Origin: Sapria himalayana
Taxonomy: Eukaryota; Streptophyta; Magnoliopsida; Malpighiales; Rafflesiaceae
NCBI GenBank assembly: GCA_029783825.1
Contig: JAREIK010001332.1
Coordinates: 2,466,314 to 2,530,313 of the forward strand
Direction: 5' to 3'
DNA length: 64,000 nt
Shown: positions 25,201 to 39,600 of the stretch, in pieces
Layout: each line of letters starts with the position of its first letter
Position numbering within the stretch: position 1 is the stretch's first letter
Translations under genes and position numbers: made by a program
The notes under the pieces: model-generated
Seen by the model: the letters and a program-made list of their open reading frames with translations, nothing else
What the model was told of the DNA's origin: nothing
Database searches by the model: none

Positions 25201-28200
25201 GAATAAATAACATACAAGCAATGCTCTTTCATAATGTGCCAATGATTTGGGGTAGTCTACATGCTGGGTGCTCCCATTATTAAATAAATATCTACATATT
25301 TAATAAATAAATAATATACAAACAATACTCTTATATAATGTACTAATGGATTGTGAAGTCTACATGTTGGGTGCTCCCATTCATAAATAAATAATATACA
25401 TGAAATGCCCCATGAGATTAGTTGAGGTGTGCGCCAGATAGCCCGGACTAAAGGATGCTCGTAGTTGTCAAAAAAATATGATATTGTGTCCGTATTTGTT
25501 TTCAAAATTATTTTCACTGGACTCATCGCAACAAGTTTTACTTATTTTGAAGCTGAAGAATAATTATTGTAATATATATTTAATAAAATATTGATTGGTT
25601 GAACAATATTAATTTCATTAGTATGATTGTTTAACATTTTTTCTTTTAATATGGCACACTCATGAAATTTGATAGAGAATTTTGGAGCATTGCCGGGAAG
25701 AGAAAACTCAACAAATAATGATGGATGAGATTTTAAAGTCGGTTTGTTTGTTGGCACAAGACCAATATGGAAACTACGTTGTGCAGGTTTTGCTTTTCTC
25801 CATGTTTTTCATCTGTTTGATGGATTACATGATCTTAAGCTTCTTTAAGTTTTGTGCTAGTGTGGGTTCCTGTTTGAACTGGCCACATGCTAACTCAATT
25901 GGTTAGGCCCATGCCCGATCGACTCAAGCATAGAAATAGCCATTGGGCTCCTTAAGTATGGTTTCAGTATAAGTATATTAATAAATCATGTTTTTTCTTT
26001 GTTATTGAAAAAAGAGGTGAAAAAAAACAATTTAAGGTTAGTTTTAAATTACTGTATTTTTGATAAAATTTTTTTTTTTTTTACTTGAAACAAAAAGAAC
26101 AGGAAGCCAGGAATGAAAAAATATAGATTCCTAAAATATCTTTTAAATGTATGTCAGATTTTGCTCAAGATATTTTTATTGTATTTTTATGAAACACTAA
26201 AACTACATTGTATTTTGTGCAAATTGCTTGTGGGCATGCTGCATGCAAAATTAGTTTGAAATGCTTCTGCGGATGGTAACGCCAAACATGCCCTCACATT
26301 GTTTGTCTGTTCATGTCTACAGCATGTGCTGGAGCATGGAAAACCACATGAACGCTCTGCAGTAATAAGTCAACTAGTCGGAAAGATTGTTCAAATGAGC
26401 CAACAAAAGTTTGCCTCCAATGTGGTAGAGAAGTGCTTGACTTTTGGCTCAGCTACAGAACGACAGATCTTGGTGAATGAGATGCTTGGTACAACTGAAG
26501 AAAATGAACCTCTGCAGGTTTGTCAGCTGAAAAAAATTCATAACTTTCTCAGAAAAGTTATGAATTTTGCCTTTTTTTAAAAATGTCTATCCCATTTTAT
26601 TGTTTTTTTTGTACATTATAATTGGGTTCAAATGATATGCATTATAAGTATTGTTTACTTTTTAATGTTTTTTTTTTGTTCTAGAAAACATAAGGTTGTA
26701 TTCATTTTCTTAAACATAAATATTTCTTATTTTTTTTTCTAGTGCCATGATTCAAAGTCATTTTTAAATTGTTCCTTGTGTGTCAAATTATGTTTTCAAT
26801 TTTAGATTAAAATTATAATTATATAGTAGCTTTATCAATATTGACTAGCGATGTGATGCTTATCTCTTAAATTTCTCTTAAATTTAATTAATTAATAAAA
26901 TTTAAATACACAGATATCATAAGAATTTTGAAATTAAAATTATTTGAGAGAAAATAATACTAGAAAGATTGATTATCTTGGAAATATATGTGTTTCATAA
27001 ATGTATTGGAGGTTATGCCTTGATGTGATGATAAATATTTTTGTTTAAAAATGATAAGTTTTAGCTTTGAGACTCATCAGACGCGATCTCTTTGATTTTT
27101 GTAGATAAGATTGTTAATTATTGAGATATTAATTTTTCTCAAAAATTTTATGATAATATATTTGGATAATATTGTTTTGTATAATAAAATTTTGGAAGGG
27201 TATGTTGATTATTGAGGTAAATATTTTAAATATTGTTAAAAAATAAATTGTTTGTCAAACTGGAAAAATATTTTTTTGATAGCTAGAAGTAATACATGTA
27301 TTTGAACTATATGTCATATTATGGGTGGAGTATTAAAGATAGACAAAAACAAAGTGTGAGCTATTATTGAATGAGAGTTATTAATGAAAGTGAAGAAGTT
27401 GAAATCATTTCTTGGATTGATAAATTATTATTATTTTATCTTGGGATTATCTTATATTCATACAAAGAACTAATATGTTTTAGAAGTAAAATGTTTGGAA
27501 GTATAGCGAAGTTTGTCAATAATTTTTTGATTGTTTGGAAGTACACATTGATACTTTAGATTTTGTAACTAGATGAGTACTTATCCAATCATGCAATCTA
27601 ATTCTATTTCAAAGTTGGAGGTTAGATAAAATTGAATGATAATATACAGTCTATTTAAAAGAAATGACATCAGTAATTTGTAAGTCTATAAAATTGAATG
27701 GTGGTAGACATTTATTTTTTGGGATTAAGATTTATAATAAATGATAACGTAGTTACAAGTTATTTCTAAATACAACAAAAAAAGAAAACTCTTAAATAAG
27801 TTTGATGGCACGAGTTCAATGTTAAGTTTGACTATACACTTATGTACAAGCTAGAAAGAACCTATGTGGTAGTAAATAATTTATTTTAGAGATGTTTGTG
27901 GCAGAGTTTGTGGCAATTAGCTAATCTTTTGGATGTTTGAAAAATTATTTTAGAGAAGGATTGTCTAAATACTTGATGACTAAATCTTTATGGGGTATGT
28001 CATAGAAGGAAACATTTTATAATTTTAGATGAAAAATAATTTATTTTTCTCGGAGGGCATTGATTATATGTCTTTTATTTGAGAAGTTATGGAAAGAAAT
28101 TATGCATGAGTTTAATTATTTCAAATGAGTTGGTCATCTAGGTATGTATTGTGCAATAACTCGAGTGGAGAAATGATATTATTGTCCAGACAAGAAAAAA

Positions 28201-31200
28201 GATGTACAAGTTTTTATAAAGACTTGTACAAATCCCAAAACACCAATGTCATGAATATTTATGGTTTTTATTATGAAATTTTTTAAAATTAGTAACTTTG
28301 GGGTATTATGATAATAGTTGATCAATTTTTGAAATACATTATTTTCATCAGTCATGAAACAATATCCAATAGGGGGAATCAATAAAATTGTTTCTAAAGA
28401 ATATTTTGAAGTAATGGGGCATTCATTAGTCTATAGTATTATGATGAGTGATTCACATGGTGATTTTTAATAGAATTATTTAAATGATGAGATTAAATTT
28501 AAATTTTTCAATGAGTGTTCTCAAATTGATGAGCAATCAGAAATGATGAATGCTTTATTAGAGATATTTCTGTGATATTTTCTAAATATTTTATTAGAAA
28601 TATTTTTGTGATATTTTATATATTTTTCTGATGAGCAATCGAAATTACTTATTTATAATTTGTAAGGGAAAGAATCAATGGGATAATTTATTTGAAATTG
28701 TAAATAAATAATAATCATATACTCCTAATATCATTTTAATGGGATATGAAAAATCAAAACCATCAGCTCATCACCTTGTTAAATAGTAGTAAGAATAAAT
28801 TAATTTGACTTGAATTGGATTCCACAAAGCAGCAAAACAATTAAAGAATTAGGCTGATAACAAATAAAGAGATGGGCACTATCAAATAGGGGACTTGATA
28901 TTGGTAAAACTATACTTAGTGTTGTGGCACACAAGAGTATATAAGGGATTAATATTTAGATATGAGGGACATTATCATATTCTCAATATGGTTGATAATG
29001 TTTGATATCAATTTGATTTACCTAAAAAATTTAATGTGTATTCAATGTTTCATATGAGCATGCCAATGTCATTTTATTATAGAGTATCAAGTGGGCTGGG
29101 AAGCTCATGCATGGCTCAACTTAACACTATCTAGGTCTATGCTTAGATTATAGTCATGCTGACCCGCGACATGACTGGGCCATACATGGCCTGCATGTCT
29201 GGCATGATCCGCATGCCTAGCATGGTGGTACTACTCATTGGCACAAGTTTTTTTAAGTAGTTATTTTTTTAAATGCTCATTTTTTCTATGCTAAAATATT
29301 TGTCTCTTTATAGGTTGAAAGGAATAGCCTCAATAGTGGTATTGTCTATTATTGTCCTTTTGGTTGCTATAATAAAAAAAGTTCATAGATGAAATTTTGA
29401 GTTTTCTGGATTGCTTCATACGGTCATTTGAAAAAAATTTGATAGCTATCAAAGTTTTTGCTCTGCAAAAAGATACAAAAAAAAATCTATAAATATTTAA
29501 TTGATATATTTTTTTCCACAAAAAATTATATAAATTATTCTTATTTCATCACCTCTCGTTGCTCTTAAATTCATATTGTGCTATGTTTGTGTATTTTTTT
29601 TAATAATTAGTAAATTTAATTTGGAGTGCCAGTGATATTTTGTAATGTGTTGTGACTTATTGGTGCAGATATATAAGGTACATATCTAAAGTATTTGTTG
29701 TACTTATAAAATTATAACAACTCATTCTCAAACATGAAAAAAATAATAAAAGTAAACTTAATGAATATGAATTAAATTCAGACATAAATATTAACGACAA
29801 TTTGATTGAAAGGTCTCAAATCATAATTAGGCTCTCTCATCTTTTTTTCTTGTCTAAAAAATTTAAAAATAGATGAATTTTAGTTGTCTCGATATATTTT
29901 ATAATTAAACATAAAAATATTAAGAGTATTAAAGAAGATCATGCACAATATATATATAGTAAAAAGATATATACATGTTAGAGTATTGGTTGTATTGGTT
30001 ATCTTAAGAGGCATGATGACAAATATACTAAAAAATATAGTACATTGGATATCATTTAAACTTAATTTAGCAATGAAGTTTTTGAAGTTGGTTTAATTTT
30101 ATGTTCATTGATCTTTTTTATATACTATAATGAGTTTGAGAGAGAAGATATTACAAAATTAATTACTAGTATGTGTTTTTTGATTAAATATTTAGAAAAT
30201 TCTTAAGTAGTTGATATAATATAAATCTATTTTATGTTTGGTTATCATAAAATTCATTGGTTCACTAATAATAATGACATACTAAATTTTTTAAATTAAA
30301 AATAATTAGTAATTAATAAACTTATAAAATATAATAAAATATTAATGATATTTGATATCAGAATTAGTTGTGAATATATTTTATTCGCATGTCTCACTAT
30401 CAATTATGTTGATTTTAAGTAGAAATCTAATAAAAAAATTATAGAATTTTTTGAGATTATCAGTTCATATGAAGTTCTCATCATATATGAGTAAAAATAT
30501 AAAACATGCTATGCTATGTCGGAATGATCCTTTTTTTGCCTATATGGGTCACCATGTCGCACTTAATATTACATTGTGTTTATCACAGACCATGTCTTGC
30601 TGGTACAGTTCAAAAAAGGGATAGCCCAACATAGTTTTTGGGTAGGTCATGTCGGGTTGTGCTGGCTTATGCCAAATCATGCAAATTAGGTTAGGTCTGA
30701 CTAGTCTAACTTAGATTAGGCTAGGCTAACCTGGGCTAGGCCATGCTAACATGAGTCAGGCCAGACTAGCTTAGGTCATTCTAAGTTTGCTGGTCTATCT
30801 AGTTGGACTAAAACTAGCTTGCATAGGTCATTGTATTGTGTTGTGTTGTGGCGAACCTTTCATTACCAAAAAGATTGTCCCAACATGGTCCGAGTCTTGA
30901 TGTTTGTCGGCCCGTGACACTTCAAGGCACCGTTATGAATCGTGTTGTGTCAAGCATGGTTGAATTATGTCATGTCATGAGTTATTTCTAGGCTATCTTT
31001 TTAGGTTGACACCTTTATATATGAATGTCTGATGAAAATATTTAGGAAATATAATATTTAAAATATAATTTTTACTATCATATTCGATAATATTTAAAAT
31101 AATAATATTTTCATTAATATATTTTTTAAAATCATTAGAAATATGCTCTTAGTTGATATTTTTTATGTTAGGTATATGTATTATATAATTAAATCTAATA

Positions 31201-33632
31201 ATATAAATAAGAATAAAAGTTGATTATTCATTAGAAAATATAAGATATTTATTATAATATCATAGAATATATTACATATAACAAGAGTTTCATATTGTAT
31301 GTTTATCAATGGGTTTAAAAAAATAAAATTTTAATTAAGTTTCAGACACTAATGGAATTATATATATTTGATATTAGAGTTCTAATATGATAATGATATC
31401 TGACTACGTTAATAATAAGAGTAATAAACTTATTATTTAAAATTATAGTTAAAAAAAATTGTCGTATATTTTTTCAAGTATAGATGATACTCATTTTAAT
31501 ATTATGATTATTGAGAAAAAAAATTAAGGATTTAAAATACTAGTATTTCATTTAATCTGTTTATTGTTTGATTATTTGTATTGATTTTAGGGTTAAGATT
31601 AAATGGTAGAAGATAAATTGAATGATCTATTCATCTGCATGAACCAAGTAGAAAAATCAGTTGGTTAGATTTGTGAAAAATTGAATAATATATTTATATA
31701 TTATGATAATAGGTAAAATAGTATTATTGAGTCTATGAGTATCAATTCAGACATTGTATTTAGATATAATGACTTTACTATATAGTTAGCTATGGGTAAA
31801 TGATATAGTGGTTATTGAATAAGAACAAATTATTTTGATACTTTTATGTCGATTACTCTTTATCTTATTATATGATGATAATAAAAATTTAGATTTATTA
31901 AGAATCCTTTTGATAAAACTGAAAAAATTAAGTACTGAAAAATAAGTGCTAAAAAATTAAGACTTAATTTTATAAGTGTTAAATTTGTATTGAAAAATTA
32001 TTTGATAAATTACTGTTAATTGAATGCTGAATAAAAATTTATTGTTTAATAATTATAAATGCTGAAAATAATATATGCTACATATTTATCATTATTATTA
32101 TTGTATTACATATTATTCAACATAAATAAAATTTCTAATGATTTTTTTACTATAATTATTAATTATTAAAAAAAATAAAATTTCTAAAAACATATTCATA
32201 AATAAATTATAAATCTAAAAAAGAAATAAAACATATCTATAAATAAATCATACTACAGATACAGACTGATCATAGATATTAAAGGACTAGTCTATGTTTT
32301 GTTGATATTGTTGCTATGCTTTAAAAATTTTTTAATTTATTATTATTTGTCATATTGAAAAATTGAAAGTCAACAAATATATATATTTTTTGATTGACTT
32401 CTAAAATTTATTCATTATTGTGTAATGTAATTTAATTTTCTTATTTTAATTTATAGTCATTCATTTTTGATTTTTAAATTTAGTTGTTTAAACTTGAACA
32501 TGAAAGTGCCACAATGACACTGGTAGCGACACTAACAATGCGACTCGGCCACTGGCTAGATAGACTAGTGTGGTTTGGGTAATGGCCACTAGATTGGGAC
32601 ATTGTTGGGTTCCCAGTTCCCACTAGTCACTGCCTAGTGGGCACTACAGTGCGATGCAACATGGAGTCCACCTAGTGGACTTCATGTTTTGCTTGAAAGC
32701 CTAGACAATTATCATGAATTACAAGCTTTAAATTATGTATGACTATTGGCTAGGAATTTTTCTTACTAAATTATCAAAATTAATTTGTTTTTGTTTTTCA
32801 CAAAAATTATCAAAATCCATCATGTTCATGACTAGTTGGGTGTAATCTATTTGTTTTGAAATTGAGTCCCAAGAAATCACTATCAATATATGTTCCTTGA
32901 TGATATTCACCACTTTTTGTGTTGGGTGAGTGATTTTTTTTCAGATTGTTGGAGTTGCTATCATTTTTATGTTGAAAAATAGAATCTTCTAGATCAAAAG
33001 ATCAAAGTTTTGAACTTGTCATTAAAATTTTATCAAAATATGTTCTATTTTTTTATTGAATTAACTTTTTGTTCTCATTTATTGATTGACTTTTTATGTT
33101 GAACAAGGAAATTTTGTTCTAAAGAGCATGCATGGCTTGTTGTTGTCAACATTGACATGGGCTATGATAGTTATTATAGTTGTAGTATCGTGACAATGGA
33201 TCTGAACAATGTAAAATGTTGAAGAAAAAAATATAAAATTCTAAATAAATTTATGCTTAATGCACAAGTTTCTTGCTTAATGTGAAGTCTAGTAATGGTT
33301 AATATCTTGATATTATTATCTCTAAAAATTAAAATGTGTCTGATAAGACTCAAATCTAAGACATTATTTTTAGAGGAAGATATTTATTATTTCATCATGA
33401 TACTTGTATCTTTAGCACTATGTAAAATGTTAAAGGAAAAAATATTCCTTAAAAAAATGTAATACCAAGTACATAAGTCTTCCACTTAGTATGTGGTTTG
33501 AAAGTGATTAATATGTTGACAGTCTTGTATCTCAAAATTTAGACAAATTATTTCTAATGAGTATTGAGTCTGGTTCTGGTATTTATTGTCTTTGAATGAA
33601 TATACTTGTCAATCATACCAAGGTACAACCTA

Positions 33633-33668
<36 letters not shown>

Positions 33669-36600
33669 AAATAATGATGATGATGAGGTAGCTCAAACAA
33701 TTGAACATTAGGATTGTTCCCCAATGGTCGCAAGTTTAAGTTTCACCACCAAAGTTACTTGGGGTCACTTAGTCATTAATTTCACAACCTTTGACCTCAT
33801 GGTACTAGTCAATTAGATTTATATGATTATAAAATCATAAAAATATAAGTTCAAAAAATACCGATATAAATATTATTTATGAATATATACACACATACAC
33901 ACAATATCTTATCTTTTTTCTTGTTTAACTTGATAGGTTGGATGTCATATCATGAATATTCATTGATTATTGATTATATTAATTGTTGAGTATTTTTTTT
34001 TTATTTTTTTTGTTTTTTTATTTTTTTATTTTTTTATTTTTTTATTTTTTTATTTTTTTGTTTTTTTGTTTTTTTATTTTTTTTATTTTTTTTATTTTTT
34101 TTATTTTTGATAAGAATGTCTAACATGTGAGTTGTCCTAATTATTTTTATTTATTATATAAGAGTATTAGCTGTATTATATTTTTATTATTGAGTATCTA
34201 ATACTTATTCTATTTTTTTTGCATTTTAATTGTCAACATAATATTAAAGGTGTAAATCTTAATATGAATTAAGTATTACAATCCGTAGAAGGGTACCCAC
34301 CACAAACACTAACAAAAAATGAATGGTGGCATGCACATGCATAAGGGTATTGGCAGCATGCATGTATAGTGCACGACAAGAGGCATGCACATTGCCTGAT
34401 AGGTGTGTGGTGGTGCACAACACATAATGGTGGTGAGTGGTTTGTTTTGGAGGTGTGCAATGTGTGACATTTTTTTTATCAACAAAACTCTAAGGGTGTA
34501 TGATGGTAGGTGGCAGTTGATTGTGGTGTTTTTGAGTTGAAACCCTAATTAGGGTTTCATTAGTTTTGTAGAAAAAAGTAATTGAATGTAACTATTTTTT
34601 TTTGTATCTATGGAGGAATTATAATTTTATGGCATGATATGAATTATCACAGCAGATTAGAGGTGTCTATCGGGCCGGGCCGCCTGGCCAGGCACGACAC
34701 ACTACAGTGCCGTGCCCTGGCCCATCATGCCATGCCGCCATGTGGGCACAACACGCGTGACCACGTACTGAACATGGTCAATACGTGCCGATGCCTAACA
34801 GGTGAGGCTTGTTGAGCCCCAAAAGGATGAACATGCACAGCTGTGCGGTGACACGCCATCGAAATCTTAATTTTTTTTTAATTAGGGTTTTGTTCGATCC
34901 AAATTGGGTCGGACCCGACCGATTTCTGGCCGTGAGTCTGTGTTGTGCATGGCCCGGCATGGTAGCCCAGTTGGGCGGCCTAAAATAGGGTCGTGCCTAG
35001 CCGCCCCGTTTGACACCTCTACAACATATACAAATGGAGGAGAGCCCCAATCCATTGTACTCACTGTTAGAGAATTGGTCACACTATAAATAATTATTTA
35101 ATATTATTTTTGGTGATGAAATTGAGAGTATTACTCAGTAGTCAGAGTCACAAGCTAATTGTTGGAGCCATCTAGGGTTTCTCTCAGAATTTAATAATCA
35201 TGACACTTATTAAAGAGGAGTATACAATTTTTTTTAAGACAACAACATATCTTTCTTTTTTAATGTAATATTGGTTATTTCATTTTTATTCTTATTTTAG
35301 ACACCTGAATTTTTAATATATAATAAATATTCATATTATTGATAATTATATTTTATTTTTTATGTAATTTTTATTGTTTTGAGAATATTTTTATCGTCAA
35401 TAAAAAAATTAAAAACTATTGGATATGATACTATTTAACTTGCATCTTTATTACTTTCTCGTGTCATATTTATTTTTGATTTTTTTTTAATTTTTTTATT
35501 CATTTAAATCCAGCTCATAATATCACCTTGCTCATATATGGGTCTTGAGAATCTAGGGTCTGAGCAAGTAAGACTCATATCCTAATAGTATAAATAGTGT
35601 GATTGACAAAGATATCCTTAGAAATGTATTTGGTATTTTTGGGGATCAAATTTGTGTCCCAATGAGTAAGTGGCTTGCTCTTTGTTATTTAGACTATTAT
35701 ATTATTAGTAGTTTATTTTATGTGAGTTATTTTATTATACAACTTAATTTTGATTGTTTTTAATTTTATTAATATTTATTAGCAAGATAAATAAACTTTG
35801 AGAAAAATTTTAATTGGGATTGAGTATGCTGAAGTATATATATATTTTTTCAACGATAAGGTCTCTCTCTTGATGTATAAGTATTTTAAGCTTGTTATTT
35901 TATGCGTTCTTAGCTTAGTTACTCATCAATGATTAAGTCGAACATATTTTACCTTCGCTTTAAGGATATTTTAATCATAAAGTATGAAATATATTAGATA
36001 GGAAAGCTTATTAGATCTTATATCTTATATATTAATCTAGATATATTAAAAACCTACTCAATTTAATATGCTCTGACATATGAGGATTTAGTAGACATGC
36101 TTTCAAAGAGTGATTTAGATTTTCAGTCATTTTTATTGATGATTACTCAATATATGTATGAATATATTTCTTTCGTAATAGATCATAAGTTTTTTTTTTA
36201 TTTTTTAGGTTTTTACAATATGATTAAATATTAATTTGATCAAAATATTATTAAATTAGAAGTAGTATTGCATTATAATATATGTCAAAATTATTTAACA
36301 CTTATTGTATAGATCATATAATTATATGTCAGATTTTCTGTGTTAGCATATCATAATAAAATGGGATGGCTAAAAGAAAAAAAAAATATCTAATTGAGAT
36401 AACTCAAATACTCTTATTCGGAAAGAGTATTTTGAAATATGTTTGGAGAGAGACAATTTTAATCGAAATCAATCTCATTAATCAAATATTCTATCTTATC
36501 TTTTTTAGTATGTTTTTTTTTAATATCCTACATTTTGAAAATAGATTATTTAGCTTGTTTTCTTAAGTTTTTAGATATGATTGTTTTGTTCTTGATTGCT

Positions 36601-39600
36601 CTCCAAGAGGGACAAATTGGCATATATGAGTTTTATGTGTTTTTTAAAATTCTAGTACATAAAGAAGATACAAATATTTCTCAGTTGAGACTTGTATGAT
36701 TTTAACAAGTATAAGTATTATCTTTGTTGATCATGATTTATTGTTTAACAAGTATAGGAAGAATATAAATTCATATATTTTTTCTAGATCAATTAATCTT
36801 CATCTCTTACTTGTATCTTATAGGCCTACTTAGATTATCAATTAGTAGAGAGAGACACTCATCATCTACATTTGATTATGGTGATGCTCATTTTGTTGTT
36901 ACTTTCATGGAGTAATCATACCAACTAATAATTTTACATTATATTGAATCTAGAGAAAGTGAGGATTTTCAAGTAGGGAAATTTTATTCAGACCTATATG
37001 ATGTAGTATTACATATGTTTGTACTTGTACATACTAGTCGAAAATAATAAGGTTTGATTGCTCAGGACTTGGTCTATACTAGGAGAGATAAAAATGTTCA
37101 GTCTTATCATACTAGAGATGAGCATATTGAGGAGTAAAATGATTATATAGATAATCTCTATGATTATGATCTTTCGATTGCCCTCCAAAAGTGTTGGGCA
37201 ATTGCGCTTCCACGGTTGTGAGATTAAGATACAGAAACACAGAAAATAAGAAAACAAACAATATATATCCCAATCCAGCAAGCATCCACGACAGAATCAA
37301 AAAATGAGAAATCAACACCGAAAATAACATGGTTCACTAGTCGCTTAGTATGACTAGCTACATCTACCAGAAAAATGCTTATGCGTTACAGATTAAAACC
37401 AAAATAAAAACATCTTACAGTATGTAGCACACAAAGCAGTCGCGATAAATCGTGCAAAGAGAAGAGAGAGAGACGATGAACAGTTCCACGGGTCAAAAAT
37501 AACCACCCGAAAAATAAAATTACAAATCATTTTATATTAAAAAAAACATATCGGTCATTTAACCGCAGCGGGACCTCCATTATTGTGCTACTGCTGCATC
37601 CCCGGTCTTTTAATATTTCCTTTCCTACACTTACATGAAAATATTAAAATAGAAAAATATTTTGTTATACAAACAGATTATTAAATAAAAACAAATTACA
37701 TATACAGCAAAAAAGGATAGAGCTGTACTTGACATGTTAATGCTTATGCTTTGTCATACCTTCATGTTTTTTTTTATTTTGTTTTTTTATTTTTTTTGAT
37801 GAGATTAACATCCTCAAATTTTTTTATGCATTATCACATTCTTGATAGTGTCAATCAATGATATAAGAGATATATTTCATCCACTTTAATGAGACATAGG
37901 AACACGTACCACAATTGTTGAAAAAAATTTATTATTAGTCATATGTGAATGTTCATTATGAAGACAAATTTATATAAGAAGATAAATTATCTTAAGATAA
38001 AATTTATAGTAAAGGGATATATTCATATATTTTGTGTAAACCATCATGATATTAATTCTTTAGTAATCATGATTGTTTATATATATATATATTTATTTTT
38101 CTTGTAATATTTTATAGTTGAAGAATATACTAATTATGTGTTAAAAACACATGTATTTATGGTATTCTTGAATAGGAGGTGCATATTGAGCAGTTATCAT
38201 GGTTTAAAACAATATAATTATGTGTAATTTGTGGATTGTAAAAGATATTGTACTTTTTTAAGTAGGAATCGAAAACCTTCTATGATTGAATTTTCTTTTC
38301 TTTTGAATGAGTCTTGATAACAAGATAATTTTGTATATTATATATATGAATGATATTCTAGTTTAAGTTGGAAATTATCCAACACAATATATATTTTTAA
38401 ACATAGTTTCAAATGATGAACCTTAAGAGACAAATATTTTCTTGGCCTATAGGTAAATTATTTTACAAGTAATATTATTTTGTCACATAGGAGATATGTA
38501 CTTGATTTTATTATAGATATGGGTCTTTTGAGTTGTGATCCAATATATACTCTTATAAATTCATATATTAATTTTATTTCTGATATGACATTTCCAATTA
38601 GCTATACTACTTACAAGTAAATCATATGAATGATTAATTATCTGACTTTATTAAGATCTTATATTGTATATATGATCAATATAATTAATTATTTTTTAAT
38701 TTTTTCTTGGTAAATTCACTTAAAGTTTAAAGAAGTCTCCATGACTTAAAATTTTTTTTAGGATAATGGGTACTTCTAGTTTGTTGAGTATTTAAATTCA
38801 AGTTAGACATCAGCATGCATTGATGATAGATCCACAATATGATTTTATATTTTTCTTGGAAGTAACATTGCCTCTTAAAAAAGTAAGATATGATAGATCC
38901 ACAATATGATATATAAGTAGAGTTTAGAGTGATAATGGTAATTATTTGTGAGATATTTTGAATGAAATATCTGCTAAAGGAGATCAAGTATGCATCCTCT
39001 TTTTTTATTATCTTTTAATGTAAAAGTTAGATAGCGAAACATATAATATTAAATTTAGGGCCCGTTTGATAAAACTGAAAAAATTAAGTGCAGAAAAATT
39101 AAGGTTGAATTTTATAACTGTTGAATTTGTATTGAAAAACTTTTTGATTAATTACTTAAATTAAATGCCGAATATAAATATATTATTTGAAAACTATAAA
39201 TGTTGAATGCTGAAAATGATGTATTTTACATATTTATCATTATTATGATTGTATTACATATTATCCAACATAGATATAATTTTTAATGAATTTTTTTTAC
39301 TATAATTATTAATTATTAAAAAAAATAAAATTCCTAAAAACAAATCCATAAATAAATCATAAATCCAAAAAAAAAAATAAAAATATTTAAAAAATAATCA
39401 ATAAAATCTAAATTTTTAAAAACTATCCAAATTTTTTATATAAATATAAAAATCAATGAATAACTAGTTGATTTGTTATTTTTTTCTCTTAAATTAATAA
39501 TGAAATAGAGTTATTGTAAGGATTTGTGGTGGTGGAGAAATGAGGAGGAGAAGACAAATTCACAAACTCAACTGTAGCATGAATTAGAAAATAAAAAAGA

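Noticed and set aside
34582..35089. Overlapping open frames around 34.6-35.1 kb
   Set aside because: They are caused by the high GC of the nDart-like MITE A. The similar frames at 44770-45519 and 50799-51277 have the same cause (elements C and D).
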